A DNA stretch of 34,064 nucleotides from Lachnospiraceae bacterium (GCA_017535945.1 JAFXTJ010000037.1:1-34064); one strand, 5' to 3'; counted from the stretch's first letter, positions 8,470 through 18,416 are shown. Notes: generated from the letters alone by a model not told the origin. Numbers and translations are program-made.

Positions 8470-10242
8470 ATGTCCAAATGGATGGTGATGGCAAAGCGGG
8501 CGGATTTCAAGGCGATCGCGGAGAAATACGGGATCGATCAGGTGACTGCGCGCCTGCTGCGTAACCGCGATGTCATCGGGGATGAAGAGATCGAAACCTG
8601 GCTGCACGGGACGCTTGAGGACATCAGAGACCCGCATGAGATCGGGGAGATCGACAAGGCGGCGGATATCATTGCTGCAAGCATCCGTGCGGGGGAGCGG
8701 ATCCGCATCATCGGCGACTACGATGTGGACGGGATCTGCTCGACCTACATCCTGTACCGCGGGCTCCTGGCGGCCGGCGCCAAGACCCCGGACTACATGC
8801 TGCCCGACCGCATCAGCGACGGCTACGGCCTCAACGAGAATCTGATCCGGCGCGCGGCAGAGGATTCGATCGATCTCATCCTCACCTGTGACAACGGGAT
8901 CCGGGCGATCGACGAGATCACGCTTGCGAATGAACTCGGGATCCGCGTCGTCGTGACGGATCACCATGAATCCAAAAAGGACGCGGATGGCAGGGAGATC
9001 CTGCCGGATGCGGCGGCGGTCGTGGATCCGAAGAAGGAAGGGGATCCCTGCACCTTCTCCTCGATCTGCGGCGCAGTGGTTGCCTACAAGTTCCTGCAGG
9101 TCCTGTTTGAGCGGATCCCGGTCGCGGAGGCGGATGCCCTCTTTGAGGAATTCCTGGTCTTTGCGGCTTTTGCGACGAACTGCGATGTGATGCCGTTAGT
9201 CGATGAGAACCGGATCCTCATGAAGGAGGGTCTCCGGCGGATCGCGGCCTGTCCGAACAAGGGGCTCCTGGCGCTGATCCGGTCCTGCCGGCTCGATCCG
9301 CAGGCGCTCCGGGCGTCGGATTTCGGCTTTTATCTGGGACCCAAGCTCAATGCCACCGGCCGTCTCTCGACTGCCGCCAAGGCGCTGGAACTCCTCATGG
9401 CACAGACAGAGGAGGACGCGGTGCGGATCGCCGGGGATCTGGACGCGCTCAATGAGGAGCGTAAGGAGCTGGAGGCACGCGGCGTCGATAAGGCGAACGC
9501 GGTCTATGAGGAGAAGGGCTATGACCGGGATAAGATCCTCGTCATCTACCTGCCGGATATCCATGAATCCCTGGCGGGCATCATCGCCGGCCGGATCAGG
9601 GAGCGTTACGACAAGCCCGCGATCATCCTGACGGATGCCGCGGAGGAGGGGCTCGTCAAGGGGAGCGGCCGTTCGGTGCCGCAGTATGACATGTACGCGG
9701 GCCTCTCGGCAACGGAGGACCTGTTCCTGCGCTTCGGCGGGCATGAGCAGGCCGCCGGCCTCACCCTGAAAAAGGAGCATATCGATACGCTGCGCAGCCG
9801 CCTCAATGCGGACTGCACGCTCTCGGAGACCGATCTCGAGCAGACGCTGAGGATCGATATGGAAATGCCGATGTCCTATGCGACGGAGGAGCTGGCGCGG
9901 CAGTTTGAGATCCTGGAGCCCTGCGGCAAGGGCAATCCGCGGCCGCTTTTCGCTGCGAGGGACATGCTGCTCTTAAACGGCCGGATCATCGGCAGGAATC
10001 ATAATGTCGGGAAATATCAGGTCGCTGACGCAGCGGGCCGGAAATATGATATCATTTGTTTTAAGGGGCTGGAGCGGTTCAATGATTTCCTGCGGGATAA
10101 ATTCGGCGCGGACGGGCTGAATGACATCTACGACGGCTACAGACCGAAGAACGAGTATCGTTTCCACATGGCTTACCATGTGGGGATCAATGTGTATCAG
10201 GGCAGGGAGAGCCTGCAGTTTGAGCTGAGGGATTATTTATGA
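8470..10242 (+). CDS. recJ: Single-stranded-DNA-specific exonuclease RecJ
   Basis: RecJ degrades single-stranded DNA 5' to 3' in recombination and mismatch or base excision repair. DHH-family motifs are all present: GDYDVDG (82-88), TCDNG (139-143), VTDHHES (162-168), LNATGRLS, and the DHHA1 part with GSGRSVPQYD and RFGGHEQAAG. The 590-residue length is normal. AGAGGAGA ends 4 bases before the ATG. The gene follows the secDF terminator closely and its stop overlaps the murE start (ATGA), so recJ, murE and priA are coupled. Confidence 0.93.
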   Translation: MSKWMVMAKRADFKAIAEKYGIDQVTARLLRNRDVIGDEEIETWLHGTLEDIRDPHEIGEIDKAADIIAASIRAGERIRIIGDYDVDGICSTYILYRGLLAAGAKTPDYMLPDRISDGYGLNENLIRRAAEDSIDLILTCDNGIRAIDEITLANELGIRVVVTDHHESKKDADGREILPDAAAVVDPKKEGDPCTFSSICGAVVAYKFLQVLFERIPVAEADALFEEFLVFAAFATNCDVMPLVDENRILMKEGLRRIAACPNKGLLALIRSCRLDPQALRASDFGFYLGPKLNATGRLSTAAKALELLMAQTEEDAVRIAGDLDALNEERKELEARGVDKANAVYEEKGYDRDKILVIYLPDIHESLAGIIAGRIRERYDKPAIILTDAAEEGLVKGSGRSVPQYDMYAGLSATEDLFLRFGGHEQAAGLTLKKEHIDTLRSRLNADCTLSETDLEQTLRIDMEMPMSYATEELARQFEILEPCGKGNPRPLFAARDMLLLNGRIIGRNHNVGKYQVADAAGRKYDIICFKGLERFNDFLRDKFGADGLNDIYDGYRPKNEYRFHMAYHVGINVYQGRESLQFELRDYL

Positions 10243-11738
10243 GACTGAATGAAATACTGGAGAACGAACGTTGTGAGGTAACGGCGGGCAACAGCGGCAG
10301 GAAGCTGCTCCCCGGGGACATCGAGGTGACCTCGATCTGCAATGATACGAGGAAGCTGACCCCCGGGTGCTTCTTCATCTGCATCATCGGCGCGAACCGC
10401 GATTCCCACGATCTGGCCGCGGAGGCGGCGGAGAAGGGGGCTGCGGCGATCGCCGTCTGTCATGAGGTCGAGCTGCCGGAGGGCTGTGAGACCGCGATCG
10501 TGCGGGTCGCGGACACCCGGGCCTCGATGGCGCGCTTCGCAGCCGCCTATTACGGGCATCCGGCGGAGAAGCTCCGGACGATCGGCATCACGGGCACCAA
10601 GGGCAAGACGACCTCAACCTATCTCATCCGGCAGATGCTCGAGAACGCGGGCTACAAGACGGGCCTCATCGGCACGGTCGAGTGCATCATCGGCGACGAG
10701 CACATACCCTCCCATAATACGACGCCGGAATCGATCGAGCTGCAGGAGATGCTCCGGCGCATGGTGGACGATGACCATGCGGCGGTCGTCATGGAGGTCT
10801 CCTCGCAGGCGCTGATGCTCCACCGGACGGACGGCTTCATCTTTGACGTCGGGATCTTCACGAATCTCGAGGAGGATCATATCGGGCCGGGCGAGCATAA
10901 GGACTTCGCGGATTATCTGCATTGCAAGTCCCTGCTCTTTAAACAGTGCCGTGTCGGCATCGGCAATATGGACGACGCGCATTTTAAGGAGGTCATGGAG
11001 GGGCATACCTGCGAGCTCATCACCTACGGGTTCTCTGCGGGAGCGGATTACCGTGCGGCGGATCCGATGCTCTTAAAAAAGCCGGGACAGCTGGGCGTGA
11101 TCTTCCAGGTCTCGGGGCGTATCGACATGCGGGCGGAATTCCGGATGCCCGGACGTTTCTCCGTCTACAATGCGCTCTGCGCGATCGCGGTGGCGAGGCA
11201 GTTTGACTGCGACGAGCTGCAGATCCGGGATGCGCTGCAGCGCGTGAGTGTCCGCGGGCGGATCGAGATGATCCCCGTGAGCCATGAATTCACGCTCCTC
11301 ATCGACTATGCGCACAACGCGATGGCGCTCGAGAATCTCCTCGTCACGCTCAAGGAATACCGGCCGGGACGTCTCATCACGCTCTTCGGCTGCGGCGGCA
11401 ACCGGGCGAAGAGCAGGCGCTACCAGATGGGTGAGGTCAGCGGCAGGATCTCCGATCTGACCGTGATCACATCGGACAATCCGCGGTTTGAGGATCCGAT
11501 GGACATCATCCACGATATCGAGGAGGGGATCGCGAAGACGACCGGGGCCTATATCGAGATCCCGGACCGCAAGGAGGCGATCCGCTACTGCATCGAGAAC
11601 GGAGAACCCGGCGACATCATCGTGCTCGCCGGCAAGGGACATGAGGATTACCAGGAGATCAAGGGCGTGAAGTACCCGATGGATGAGCGCGACCTCATCC
11701 GGGATATCCTGGAGGAAATAAAGGCCGGTAAGGGATGA
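10239..11738 (+). CDS. murE: UDP-MurNAc-L-Ala-D-Glu:meso-diaminopimelate ligase MurE
   Basis: This cytoplasmic Mur ligase adds the third amino acid to the peptidoglycan stem peptide at the cost of ATP. The ATP-binding loop is GTKGKTT (119-125), and Lys230 in HCKSLLF is the likely carbamylated lysine. The C-terminal DNPR (413-416) is the motif that selects meso-diaminopimelate over lysine, so the wall is probably of the mDAP type. The 499-residue length is normal. It overlaps recJ and priA by 4 bases at each end; it lies away from the usual mra/mur division cluster. Confidence 0.93.
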   Translation: MRLNEILENERCEVTAGNSGRKLLPGDIEVTSICNDTRKLTPGCFFICIIGANRDSHDLAAEAAEKGAAAIAVCHEVELPEGCETAIVRVADTRASMARFAAAYYGHPAEKLRTIGITGTKGKTTSTYLIRQMLENAGYKTGLIGTVECIIGDEHIPSHNTTPESIELQEMLRRMVDDDHAAVVMEVSSQALMLHRTDGFIFDVGIFTNLEEDHIGPGEHKDFADYLHCKSLLFKQCRVGIGNMDDAHFKEVMEGHTCELITYGFSAGADYRAADPMLLKKPGQLGVIFQVSGRIDMRAEFRMPGRFSVYNALCAIAVARQFDCDELQIRDALQRVSVRGRIEMIPVSHEFTLLIDYAHNAMALENLLVTLKEYRPGRLITLFGCGGNRAKSRRYQMGEVSGRISDLTVITSDNPRFEDPMDIIHDIEEGIAKTTGAYIEIPDRKEAIRYCIENGEPGDIIVLAGKGHEDYQEIKGVKYPMDERDLIRDILEEIKAGKG

Positions 11739-13774
11739 GAGATCTCTATGCCGACGTGATCGTCGACATCTCTCATGAGAAGGTGGACCACCCCTTTACC
11801 TACCGGGTGCCGGAGGCACTCGCGGATACGATCCGCGTGGGCTCTCCCGTACTGGTACCTTTCGGCAGAGGGAACAACGAGCGCAAGGCCTATGTGACCG
11901 GCCTGTCCGTAACACCTCCCATGGATCCGTCGAGGATCAAGGAGATCACGGGCATCCCCGACAGGGATCTGCCGGCGGAGGCGGTACTGGTGCAGCTCGC
12001 CGCGTGGATGAAGCATACCTACGGCTCGACGATGATTGCGGCCTTAAAGACCGTGCTCCCCGCGAGCAGGACCGTGCGGGTGCGGACGAGGAAAGAGGAG
12101 CAGGCGGAGCCCGCGGCCCCCGCGGCGCCTCTGTCGTTAAGCGATGAGCAGGAAGCGGCCGCATCGGGCATCCTCGCTGATTTCGATGCCGGGATCCGGA
12201 AGACCTATCTGCTCCTCGGGATCACGGGCAGCGGCAAGACGGAGGTCTACATCCGCTGCATTAAAGAGATGATCGCGCGCGGGAAGCAGGCGATCGTGCT
12301 GATCCCGGAGATCGCGCTCTCCTGGCAGACGCTGAACCGCTTCACCTCGCATTTCGGGGACCGCGTCGCCGTGATGCATTCCATGCTCTCCAAGGGGGAG
12401 CGTTTCGAGCATTTCGACAAGGCCAGGCGCGGGGAGATCGATGTGATCATCGGGCCCAGGAGCGCCCTGTTCACGCCTTTCCCGAACCCGGGGCTCATCA
12501 TCATCGATGAGGAGCATGAGGGCAGCTACAAGTCCGAGACGATGCCCAAGTACCACGCGAGGGAGACCGCCGAGGAACTGGCCAGACTTGTGCCGGGCGG
12601 TGCGAGCGTGATCCTCGGGAGCGCCACGCCCTCCATGGAAGCCATGGACCGCGTACAGCGCGGAGAATACGGGTTTTACCGTCTGACGAAGCGGCTGACC
12701 GGCGGTACACTGCCGGGGGTCGAGATCGTCGATCTGCGGGAGGAACTCAGGAGCGGGAACCGGACACCTTTCTCCCGGTCCCTGACGAAGGGGATCGAGG
12801 AGCGGCTGGGGCGCGGGGAGCAGGTCATGCTCTTCATCAACCGGCGCGGGATGGCGGGCTTTGTCTCCTGCCGTTCCTGCGGTCATGTGTTCAAATGTCC
12901 GCACTGCGATGTATCGCTCTCGGCCCACACGGGCGGACGGCTCGTCTGCCACTATTGCGGGCATGAGGAAGAACAGCCCGCGCTCTGTCCGAAGTGCGGC
13001 TCGAAGTATGTGTCCTCCTTCCGCGCAGGAACGGAGGCCATTGAAGAAAAGATCCGCAGGATGTATCCGGCGGCCCGTGTGCTTAGGATGGACGCGGATA
13101 CCACGCGGACGAAGGGCAGCTACGACCGGATCCTCTCCGCCTTTGCGAAGCGCGAAGCGGATATCCTCGTCGGCACGCAGATGATCGTAAAGGGCCATGA
13201 TTTTCCGGGCGTCACGCTGGTCGGGATCCTGGCGGCGGACCTCTCGCTCAACACCGGCGATTACCGGGCGGCGGAGCGGACCTGGCAGCTGATCGTGCAG
13301 GCGGCCGGCCGCGCGGGGAGAGGTGAGGCACCGGGCCATGTGGTGATCCAGACCTACCAGCCGGAGCATTACGCGGTGCGGCTTGCGGCGACGCAGGATA
13401 TCGATGCCTTCTGCAAGGAGGAGATGACCTACCGCAGGCTCCTGCATTATCCGCCGGCTTCGCATCTGCTCGCGGTTCAGATCTACGCGAAGCAGGCGCC
13501 GTCGGGCGAGGCGTATGCCGCGGAACTGAGGACTCTCTTTGACGGGGCGCTGCAGGACAGGAACGGTGACTGCACCGTGATCGGGCCCGCGCCGGCAGCC
13601 ATCGGACGGATCGCGGATGTCTACCGTTTCGCGATCTATTTGAAATGTGCGGACACGGAGCTGTTAGCCTCGCTGAAGGATCTCGCGGAGGAGCGGATCA
13701 ATGAGGACCGGGCCGCGGGGCGCGCGGGGGATGTGCTTTTGCAGTTTGATCTGGATCCGTTAAGGGGATTCTGA
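11735..13774 (+). CDS. priA: Primosomal replication restart helicase PriA
   Basis: PriA recognises stalled forks and reloads the replicative helicase. The N-terminal DNA-binding domain covers about 1-110. A low-complexity link (EEQAEPAAPAAP, 121-132) is followed by the helicase core with Walker A GITGSGKT (162-169) and Walker B DEEH (258-261). The zinc-binding insert has four cysteine pairs: CRSC, CPHC, CHYC and CPKC. GRAGRGEAPG lies in helicase motif VI. The 679 residues are close to the usual length. It starts inside the murE stop (ATGA). Confidence 0.95.
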   Translation: MRDLYADVIVDISHEKVDHPFTYRVPEALADTIRVGSPVLVPFGRGNNERKAYVTGLSVTPPMDPSRIKEITGIPDRDLPAEAVLVQLAAWMKHTYGSTMIAALKTVLPASRTVRVRTRKEEQAEPAAPAAPLSLSDEQEAAASGILADFDAGIRKTYLLLGITGSGKTEVYIRCIKEMIARGKQAIVLIPEIALSWQTLNRFTSHFGDRVAVMHSMLSKGERFEHFDKARRGEIDVIIGPRSALFTPFPNPGLIIIDEEHEGSYKSETMPKYHARETAEELARLVPGGASVILGSATPSMEAMDRVQRGEYGFYRLTKRLTGGTLPGVEIVDLREELRSGNRTPFSRSLTKGIEERLGRGEQVMLFINRRGMAGFVSCRSCGHVFKCPHCDVSLSAHTGGRLVCHYCGHEEEQPALCPKCGSKYVSSFRAGTEAIEEKIRRMYPAARVLRMDADTTRTKGSYDRILSAFAKREADILVGTQMIVKGHDFPGVTLVGILAADLSLNTGDYRAAERTWQLIVQAAGRAGRGEAPGHVVIQTYQPEHYAVRLAATQDIDAFCKEEMTYRRLLHYPPASHLLAVQIYAKQAPSGEAYAAELRTLFDGALQDRNGDCTVIGPAPAAIGRIADVYRFAIYLKCADTELLASLKDLAEERINEDRAAGRAGDVLLQFDLDPLRGF

Positions 13775-13793
13775 GATACAGAACGGGAAATAT

Positions 13794-13811
13794 GCCGCAG
13801 GATTTTGCGGC
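13794..13811 (+). other. Small stem-loop in the priA-def gap
   Basis: GCCGCA (13794-13799) pairs with TGCGGC (13806-13811) across a GGATTT loop; flanking AATATG and CATATT could extend the fold. There is no T-run after it, so it is not a convincing terminator. It could be an mRNA processing or stability element in the 71-base gap. Confidence 0.3.
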
Positions 13812-13845
13812 TTACCGGACATATTGAAGGCATAAGGAGGAAACC

Positions 13846-14361
13846 ATGGCACTCAGAACGATCAGGGAATACGGGGATGAGGTCCTCGCCAAGAAATGCA
13901 AGGAGATCAAGCTCATGACACCGGGGCTGTCGCTCCTCATCAAGGACATGTTTGAGACGATGTACGATGCCGGCGGCGTGGGTCTTGCGGCACCGCAGGT
14001 CGGCGTCCTGAAGCGCGTGTGCGTGATCGACACCGCGGGGAGCGAGGAGGATCCGGAGCCCTATGTCCTCATCAATCCCGAGATCATCCTCGCGGAGGGC
14101 GAGCAGGAGGGTTATGAAGGCTGCCTCTCCCTGCCCGGCAAGAGCGGGATCGTGAAGCGCCCCGACCATGTGATCGTGCGGGCGCTGAATGAGAAGATGC
14201 AGCCCTATGAACTCGAGGCGGAGGGGCTCCTGGCCCGTGCGATCTGCCATGAGACGGATCATCTTGATGGAAAGATGTATGTGGAGCTGGTGGAGGGCGA
14301 GCTCGTGAACAACGAGGATCTCGTCGCGGCGCAGGAAGACGGGGAGGAAGATCCCGAATGA
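13846..14361 (+). CDS. def: Peptide deformylase
   Basis: The enzyme removes the formyl group from the N-terminal methionine of new proteins. All three motifs are intact: GVGLAAPQVG (44-53), EGCLSLPG (91-98) and HETDHLDG (135-142), giving metal ligands Cys93, His135 and His139 and catalytic Glu136. A strong TAAGGAGGAAA precedes the ATG. The C-terminus is an acidic tail (QEDGEEDPE). The stop overlaps the fmt start by 4 bases, so the enzymes that add and remove formyl are made together. Confidence 0.96.
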   Translation: MALRTIREYGDEVLAKKCKEIKLMTPGLSLLIKDMFETMYDAGGVGLAAPQVGVLKRVCVIDTAGSEEDPEPYVLINPEIILAEGEQEGYEGCLSLPGKSGIVKRPDHVIVRALNEKMQPYELEAEGLLARAICHETDHLDGKMYVELVEGELVNNEDLVAAQEDGEEDPE

Positions 14362-15290
14362 AGATCGTATTCATGGGGACGCCTGATTACGCCGCGCATG
14401 CGCTGGAGTGCCTGATCGAAGCGGGGCATGAGATCGCGCTCGTCATCACGAATCCGGATAAGCCGGCCGGACGGGGCGGCAGGATCGCGATGAGCGAGGT
14501 GAAGCAGACGGCACTCGCGCATGATCTGGAGATCTTCCAGCCCGTTAAGATCCGCGCGAACGAAGCGGCGGCGAGGCTCGAGAGCGTGCAGGCCGATGTG
14601 GGCGTCGTGGCGGCTTTCGGCCAGATCCTCACGGAGAGGAACTTAAGCGCTCCGCGCCTGGGGTGCGTGAATCTCCATGCATCGCTTTTACCCGCCTACC
14701 GCGGTTCCTCGCCGATCCAGCAGGCAATCCTGGACGGGATCGATGTGACCGGCGTCACGACGATGCAGATGGATGCCGGGATCGATACCGGCGATATCCT
14801 CCTGCAGCAGAAATGCTCTATCGATGCGGACGAGACCGCGGGGAGCCTCTTTGACAAGCTGACGCGGATCGGCGGAGAACTCATCGTAAAGACGCTTAAT
14901 GAACTGGAGGCGGGCCGGATCACACCGGTCAGACAGGATGAGACTCTTGCCACGAAAACGGCGAAGATCGGCAAGGAGCAGGGACATATCGACTGGTCGC
15001 GGGACGCGGTGTACATCGAACGTCTGATCCGCGCCATGAGTCCGTGGCCCAGCGCTTATTCAAAGCTCCCTGAGGGAGGGATGCTCAAGATCTGGCGGGC
15101 GCATCCCGTGGAGGAAGCGCCGGCGGGCAGGCCCGGGGAGATCGTGGAGATCACGAAGGACGCGCTCATCATCCGGTGCGGGACGGGAGCGCTGTGTGTG
15201 GAAGAGGTCCAGGCGGAGGGCAGGAAGCGCATGCGCGTGCATGATTTTCTGCTGGGAGCGAAGCCGGAGACCGGCAGTGTTTTGCAATGA
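14358..15290 (+). CDS. fmt: Methionyl-tRNA formyltransferase
   Basis: This enzyme formylates initiator Met-tRNA with 10-formyl-tetrahydrofolate. The N-terminal hydrolase fold carries NLHASLLPAYRGSSPI (105-120) and MDAGIDTGDI (138-146). Asn105, His107 and Asp143 match the catalytic triad of the family. The C-terminal tRNA-binding domain follows, with IRAMSPWPSAYS near 230. The 310-residue length is standard. It is coupled to def through ATGA and followed 14 bases later by the zinc peptidase gene. Confidence 0.96.
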   Translation: MKIVFMGTPDYAAHALECLIEAGHEIALVITNPDKPAGRGGRIAMSEVKQTALAHDLEIFQPVKIRANEAAARLESVQADVGVVAAFGQILTERNLSAPRLGCVNLHASLLPAYRGSSPIQQAILDGIDVTGVTTMQMDAGIDTGDILLQQKCSIDADETAGSLFDKLTRIGGELIVKTLNELEAGRITPVRQDETLATKTAKIGKEQGHIDWSRDAVYIERLIRAMSPWPSAYSKLPEGGMLKIWRAHPVEEAPAGRPGEIVEITKDALIIRCGTGALCVEEVQAEGRKRMRVHDFLLGAKPETGSVLQ

Positions 15291-15304
15291 TGTGAGGTGG
15301 AACC

Positions 15305-16024
15305 ATGGGATACTTCTATGACGCAAGCTATATCCTGGTACTGATCGGCGCGCTGTTATGCTTTGCGGCGAGCGCCTCCGTGAAGAGCACCTATCGCAGG
15401 TATCTTAAGGAGCGCGCGGCGAGCGGCCTCACGGGAGCGCAGACCGCCGCACGGATCCTCGAGAACAACGGGATCCGCGATGTGCAGATCCGGCAGGTCG
15501 CCGGGGAACTCTCGGATCACTACGATCCCGCGCGTAAGATCGTGAACCTCTCGCCGGAGGTCTTCAACGGTGACAGCATTGCTGCGATCAGCATCGCGGC
15601 GCATGAATGCGGCCACGTCGTCCAGCACGAGACGGGCTATACCCCGTTAAATATCCGCACGGCGCTCGTGCCTGCGGCGAACATCGGCTCCAATGTGGGC
15701 CTCCCGATGATCGTGGTCGGGATCTTCCTCGAGAATCTCCTGCGCGGCGGCGGGCTGGGCCTGCTGCTCGCGGAGGTCGGTGTCTTTGCCTTTGCGCTGG
15801 CGGTGCTCTTCCAGTTCGTGACGCTGCCCGTCGAATTCGACGCGTCGAACCGGGCGCTTCAGATGCTCGGCGACTACGGCATCCTCGGCGCCGATGAGGG
15901 GCAGAAAGCGCATAAGGTGCTAAAGGCAGCGGCCATGACCTATGTCGCGGCGACGGCTTCCTCCGTCCTGCAGCTGATCCGGCTCCTGCTGATCGTGCGG
16001 GGAAATTCCAGGAGAAGAGATTGA
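15305..16024 (+). CDS. yugP: Membrane zinc metallopeptidase, YugP type
   Basis: This is a membrane-bound neutral zinc peptidase of the YugP family. There is a membrane helix at about 8-26, then the zinc site HECGH (100-104) with VEFDASNRA (177-185), which supplies the third ligand (Glu178) as in related peptidases. Two further hydrophobic segments lie at about 128-175 and one at 218-232. The substrate is not known. GTGAGGTGGAA precedes the ATG. The gene end overlaps the rsmB start (TTGA). This place between fmt and rsmB is common in Clostridia. Confidence 0.88.
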   Translation: MGYFYDASYILVLIGALLCFAASASVKSTYRRYLKERAASGLTGAQTAARILENNGIRDVQIRQVAGELSDHYDPARKIVNLSPEVFNGDSIAAISIAAHECGHVVQHETGYTPLNIRTALVPAANIGSNVGLPMIVVGIFLENLLRGGGLGLLLAEVGVFAFALAVLFQFVTLPVEFDASNRALQMLGDYGILGADEGQKAHKVLKAAAMTYVAATASSVLQLIRLLLIVRGNSRRRD

Positions 16025-17379
16025 AACAGGCACAGAGTATCCGGAGCCTCGCGCTGGATCTGCTCATTCAGAGGGAGCGGGGGCACGGGGATATCACGGA
16101 TCTGGTGAAAGGTGCCTTCGCCGCGGATGCGGCGGGAGAGAGCGCCAGAGACAGGGCCTTCCTAAAGCAGCTGACCGTGGGAACGGTGGAGCGGCTGATC
16201 ACGCTGGATGCCCTGATCGACCGGCTCGCCTCCGCGCCGGTGCGCAGTCAGAAGCCGACAGTGCGAAATGCCCTCCGCATGGGTGCGTACCAGATCCTGT
16301 ACATGGACGGCGTGGCGGATCACGCCGCGGTGGACGAATCCGTGCAGCTTGTGAAAACAAGGCTGTCCGTGAAGCCGGCGGGTTTTGTCAATGCGATCCT
16401 CAGAAGGATCGTGAGGGAGCGGGAGCGCTTTCTTCAGGAGATCGATGAGGCGGATCCGCCCGTGCGGTATTCGCTGCCGCCGTATCTGTGGGAACTGTTT
16501 GAGAAGGAACGCGGCAGAGCGCAGGCGGAACGGATCTGCGCTTCTTTTTTTGTGCCCAGGGATCTGACGATCCGGCCGGATCCGCGGCTGCTTAAGGATG
16601 CGGAGCGGTACGATGAATGGGAACGCGCTCTTGCGCAGGCGGTCCCGGGGCTGCGCCATCATCCGATGCTGCCGCAGTTTCTGCAGCTGCCGGATCCGGG
16701 CGATCTGCGCAGGCTCCCGGGCTACGCGGAAGGATGTTTTACGGTGCAGGATGCGGCCGGTGCACTGGCCGTCGCCGCTGCGGGAATCCGTCCGGAAGAC
16801 CGGGTGCTCGATGTGTGCGCCGCCCCCGGCGGCAAGTCCCTGTATGCGGCGGCACTTTTAAATGACCCGTCGCAGCTTCTCGCCCGCGATGTCTCGGAGG
16901 AGAAATGTGCCAGGCTCCGGGAGAACGCGGAGCGGATGCGCTTATCCGGCATGCAGATCGAAGTCTTTGATGCCACGCTGTTTGACTACTCGGCGGTGGA
17001 GGGGTACGATGTCGTCCTCTGCGATCTGCCCTGTTCGGGCTACGGGGTCCTGGGGCGCAAGCCCGAGATCCGCTACCGTGCGGGCGAGGCGCAGACGGAA
17101 TCCCTTGTACGGCTGCAACGGGACATCCTGTCAAACGCGGCCCGCTATGTGCGGCCCGGCGGGACCCTCATCTATAGCACCTGCACGGTGAGCCGCGCGG
17201 AGAATGAAGACAACGCGGCGTGGCTTGCCTCGGAATATCCCTACCGGCTGACGGACTGGATGGATGCGGAGCTGCCCGGCAGCATCCGCGGCGCGGTGCG
17301 GGACGGCTGCCTGCAGATCCTGCCGGGGGAACAGGAATCCGACGGCTTTTTCATCGCGCGTTTCCGGAGGACGGAATGA
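16021..17379 (+). CDS. rsmB: 16S rRNA (cytosine-967-C5)-methyltransferase RsmB
   Basis: RsmB methylates C967 (E. coli numbering) of 16S rRNA. The N-terminal NusB-like RNA-binding domain covers about 1-140. The SAM-binding motif is VLDVCAAPGGK (262-272). The two cysteines of the reaction are Cys338 in DLPCSGYG and Cys388 in YSTCTVSRAEN, which is the expected catalytic pair. It uses a TTG start at 16021 that overlaps the yugP stop, with AGGAGAAGAGA directly upstream; the first ATG-type Met comes too late (within the NusB domain). Its stop overlaps the rlmN start (ATGA). Confidence 0.93.
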   Translation: MKQAQSIRSLALDLLIQRERGHGDITDLVKGAFAADAAGESARDRAFLKQLTVGTVERLITLDALIDRLASAPVRSQKPTVRNALRMGAYQILYMDGVADHAAVDESVQLVKTRLSVKPAGFVNAILRRIVRERERFLQEIDEADPPVRYSLPPYLWELFEKERGRAQAERICASFFVPRDLTIRPDPRLLKDAERYDEWERALAQAVPGLRHHPMLPQFLQLPDPGDLRRLPGYAEGCFTVQDAAGALAVAAAGIRPEDRVLDVCAAPGGKSLYAAALLNDPSQLLARDVSEEKCARLRENAERMRLSGMQIEVFDATLFDYSAVEGYDVVLCDLPCSGYGVLGRKPEIRYRAGEAQTESLVRLQRDILSNAARYVRPGGTLIYSTCTVSRAENEDNAAWLASEYPYRLTDWMDAELPGSIRGAVRDGCLQILPGEQESDGFFIARFRRTE

Positions 17380-18416
17380 AAGATCTCCTCTCGTGCACAA
17401 AAAGTGAACTGGAAGAATACCTTAAGGAACTCGGGGAGCCCCGCTTCCGTGCGGGACAGGTCTTTTCGTGGCTCCATAACAAAGAGGTGCGCACCTTTGC
17501 AGAGATGACGAACCTCCCCGCGGCGCTGAGGAACCGTCTGGACGCGGAGTGCCTGCCGATCGCGCCGGAGACGGAGCGGATGCAGGAGTCAGCGATCGAC
17601 GGGACGAAGAAGGCGCTCTTCAGGTTCCATGACGGCAACCTCATCGAAAGTGTCCTCATGCGTTACCGTTTCGGCAACAGTGTCTGTGTCTCCTCGCAGG
17701 CAGGCTGCCGGATGGGCTGCGCCTTCTGCGCTTCGACCGTGGCGGGGCTGCAGCGGGGGCTCACCGCGGGCGAAATCCTCGCCCAGGTCTACGCGATGGA
17801 GCGGACCCTCCCGGAGGGGGAGCGCGTCTCCCATGTGGTCGTCATGGGGAGCGGCGAACCGATGGAGAATTATGACGCGGTGATCCGGTTCTTCCGGCTC
17901 CTCGCCGATCCCGACGGGCGCAATCTCTCCCTGCGCAATATGACGGTCTCCACCTGCGGCATCATCCCGGGGATCCGGCGGCTCGCGGAGGAAGGGATCC
18001 CGGTGAACCTCGCGATCTCCCTCCATGCGCCGAACGATGAGATCCGCCGGAAGCTCATGCCGGTGGCAAAGCGCTATCCGATGGATGAGCTCCTGTCCGC
18101 CTGCGGCGATTACTTCGAGGCCACGGGCAGGCGCCTCACCTGGGAGTACGCCCTGATCTCGGGCATCAACGATGGCGACGAACACGCACGGGAACTGGTG
18201 AGACGCCTCGCCCCCTACCGCGGCGTGGTGAACCTCATCCCGGTCAATCCCGTCACGGAGCGGGGCCTTGCGGCACCCTCCAAAGACCGCGTGCAGCACT
18301 TCCTGCACCTGCTCACCTCGGGCGGCCTCGAAGCCACCGTCCGCCGCAGCCTCGGCCGCGACATCGACGGCGCCTGCGGCCAGCTCCGCAGCCGGTACAT
18401 CAACGATAAAACTTGA
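17376..18416 (+). CDS. rlmN: 23S rRNA (adenine-2503-C2)-methyltransferase RlmN
   Basis: This radical SAM enzyme methylates A2503 of 23S rRNA and A37 of some tRNAs. The cluster motif is CRMGCAFC (Cys111, 115, 118). The methyl-carrying cysteines are likely Cys334 in DGACGQL and another near the C-terminus of the core. I chose the ATG at 17376, in the ATGA overlap with rsmB, because the protein then begins MKDLLSCTKSELEEYL as in the family; the open frame upstream runs through rsmB and is not part of it. Length is 346 residues. Its stop codon lies inside the -35 box of the next promoter. Confidence 0.95.
   Translation: MKDLLSCTKSELEEYLKELGEPRFRAGQVFSWLHNKEVRTFAEMTNLPAALRNRLDAECLPIAPETERMQESAIDGTKKALFRFHDGNLIESVLMRYRFGNSVCVSSQAGCRMGCAFCASTVAGLQRGLTAGEILAQVYAMERTLPEGERVSHVVVMGSGEPMENYDAVIRFFRLLADPDGRNLSLRNMTVSTCGIIPGIRRLAEEGIPVNLAISLHAPNDEIRRKLMPVAKRYPMDELLSACGDYFEATGRRLTWEYALISGINDGDEHARELVRRLAPYRGVVNLIPVNPVTERGLAAPSKDRVQHFLHLLTSGGLEATVRRSLGRDIDGACGQLRSRYINDKT

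Noticed and set aside
17220-17375. Upstream extension of rlmN
   Set aside because: It lies in the rsmB coding region, reads as low-complexity Arg/Gly sequence, and the family start is at 17376.
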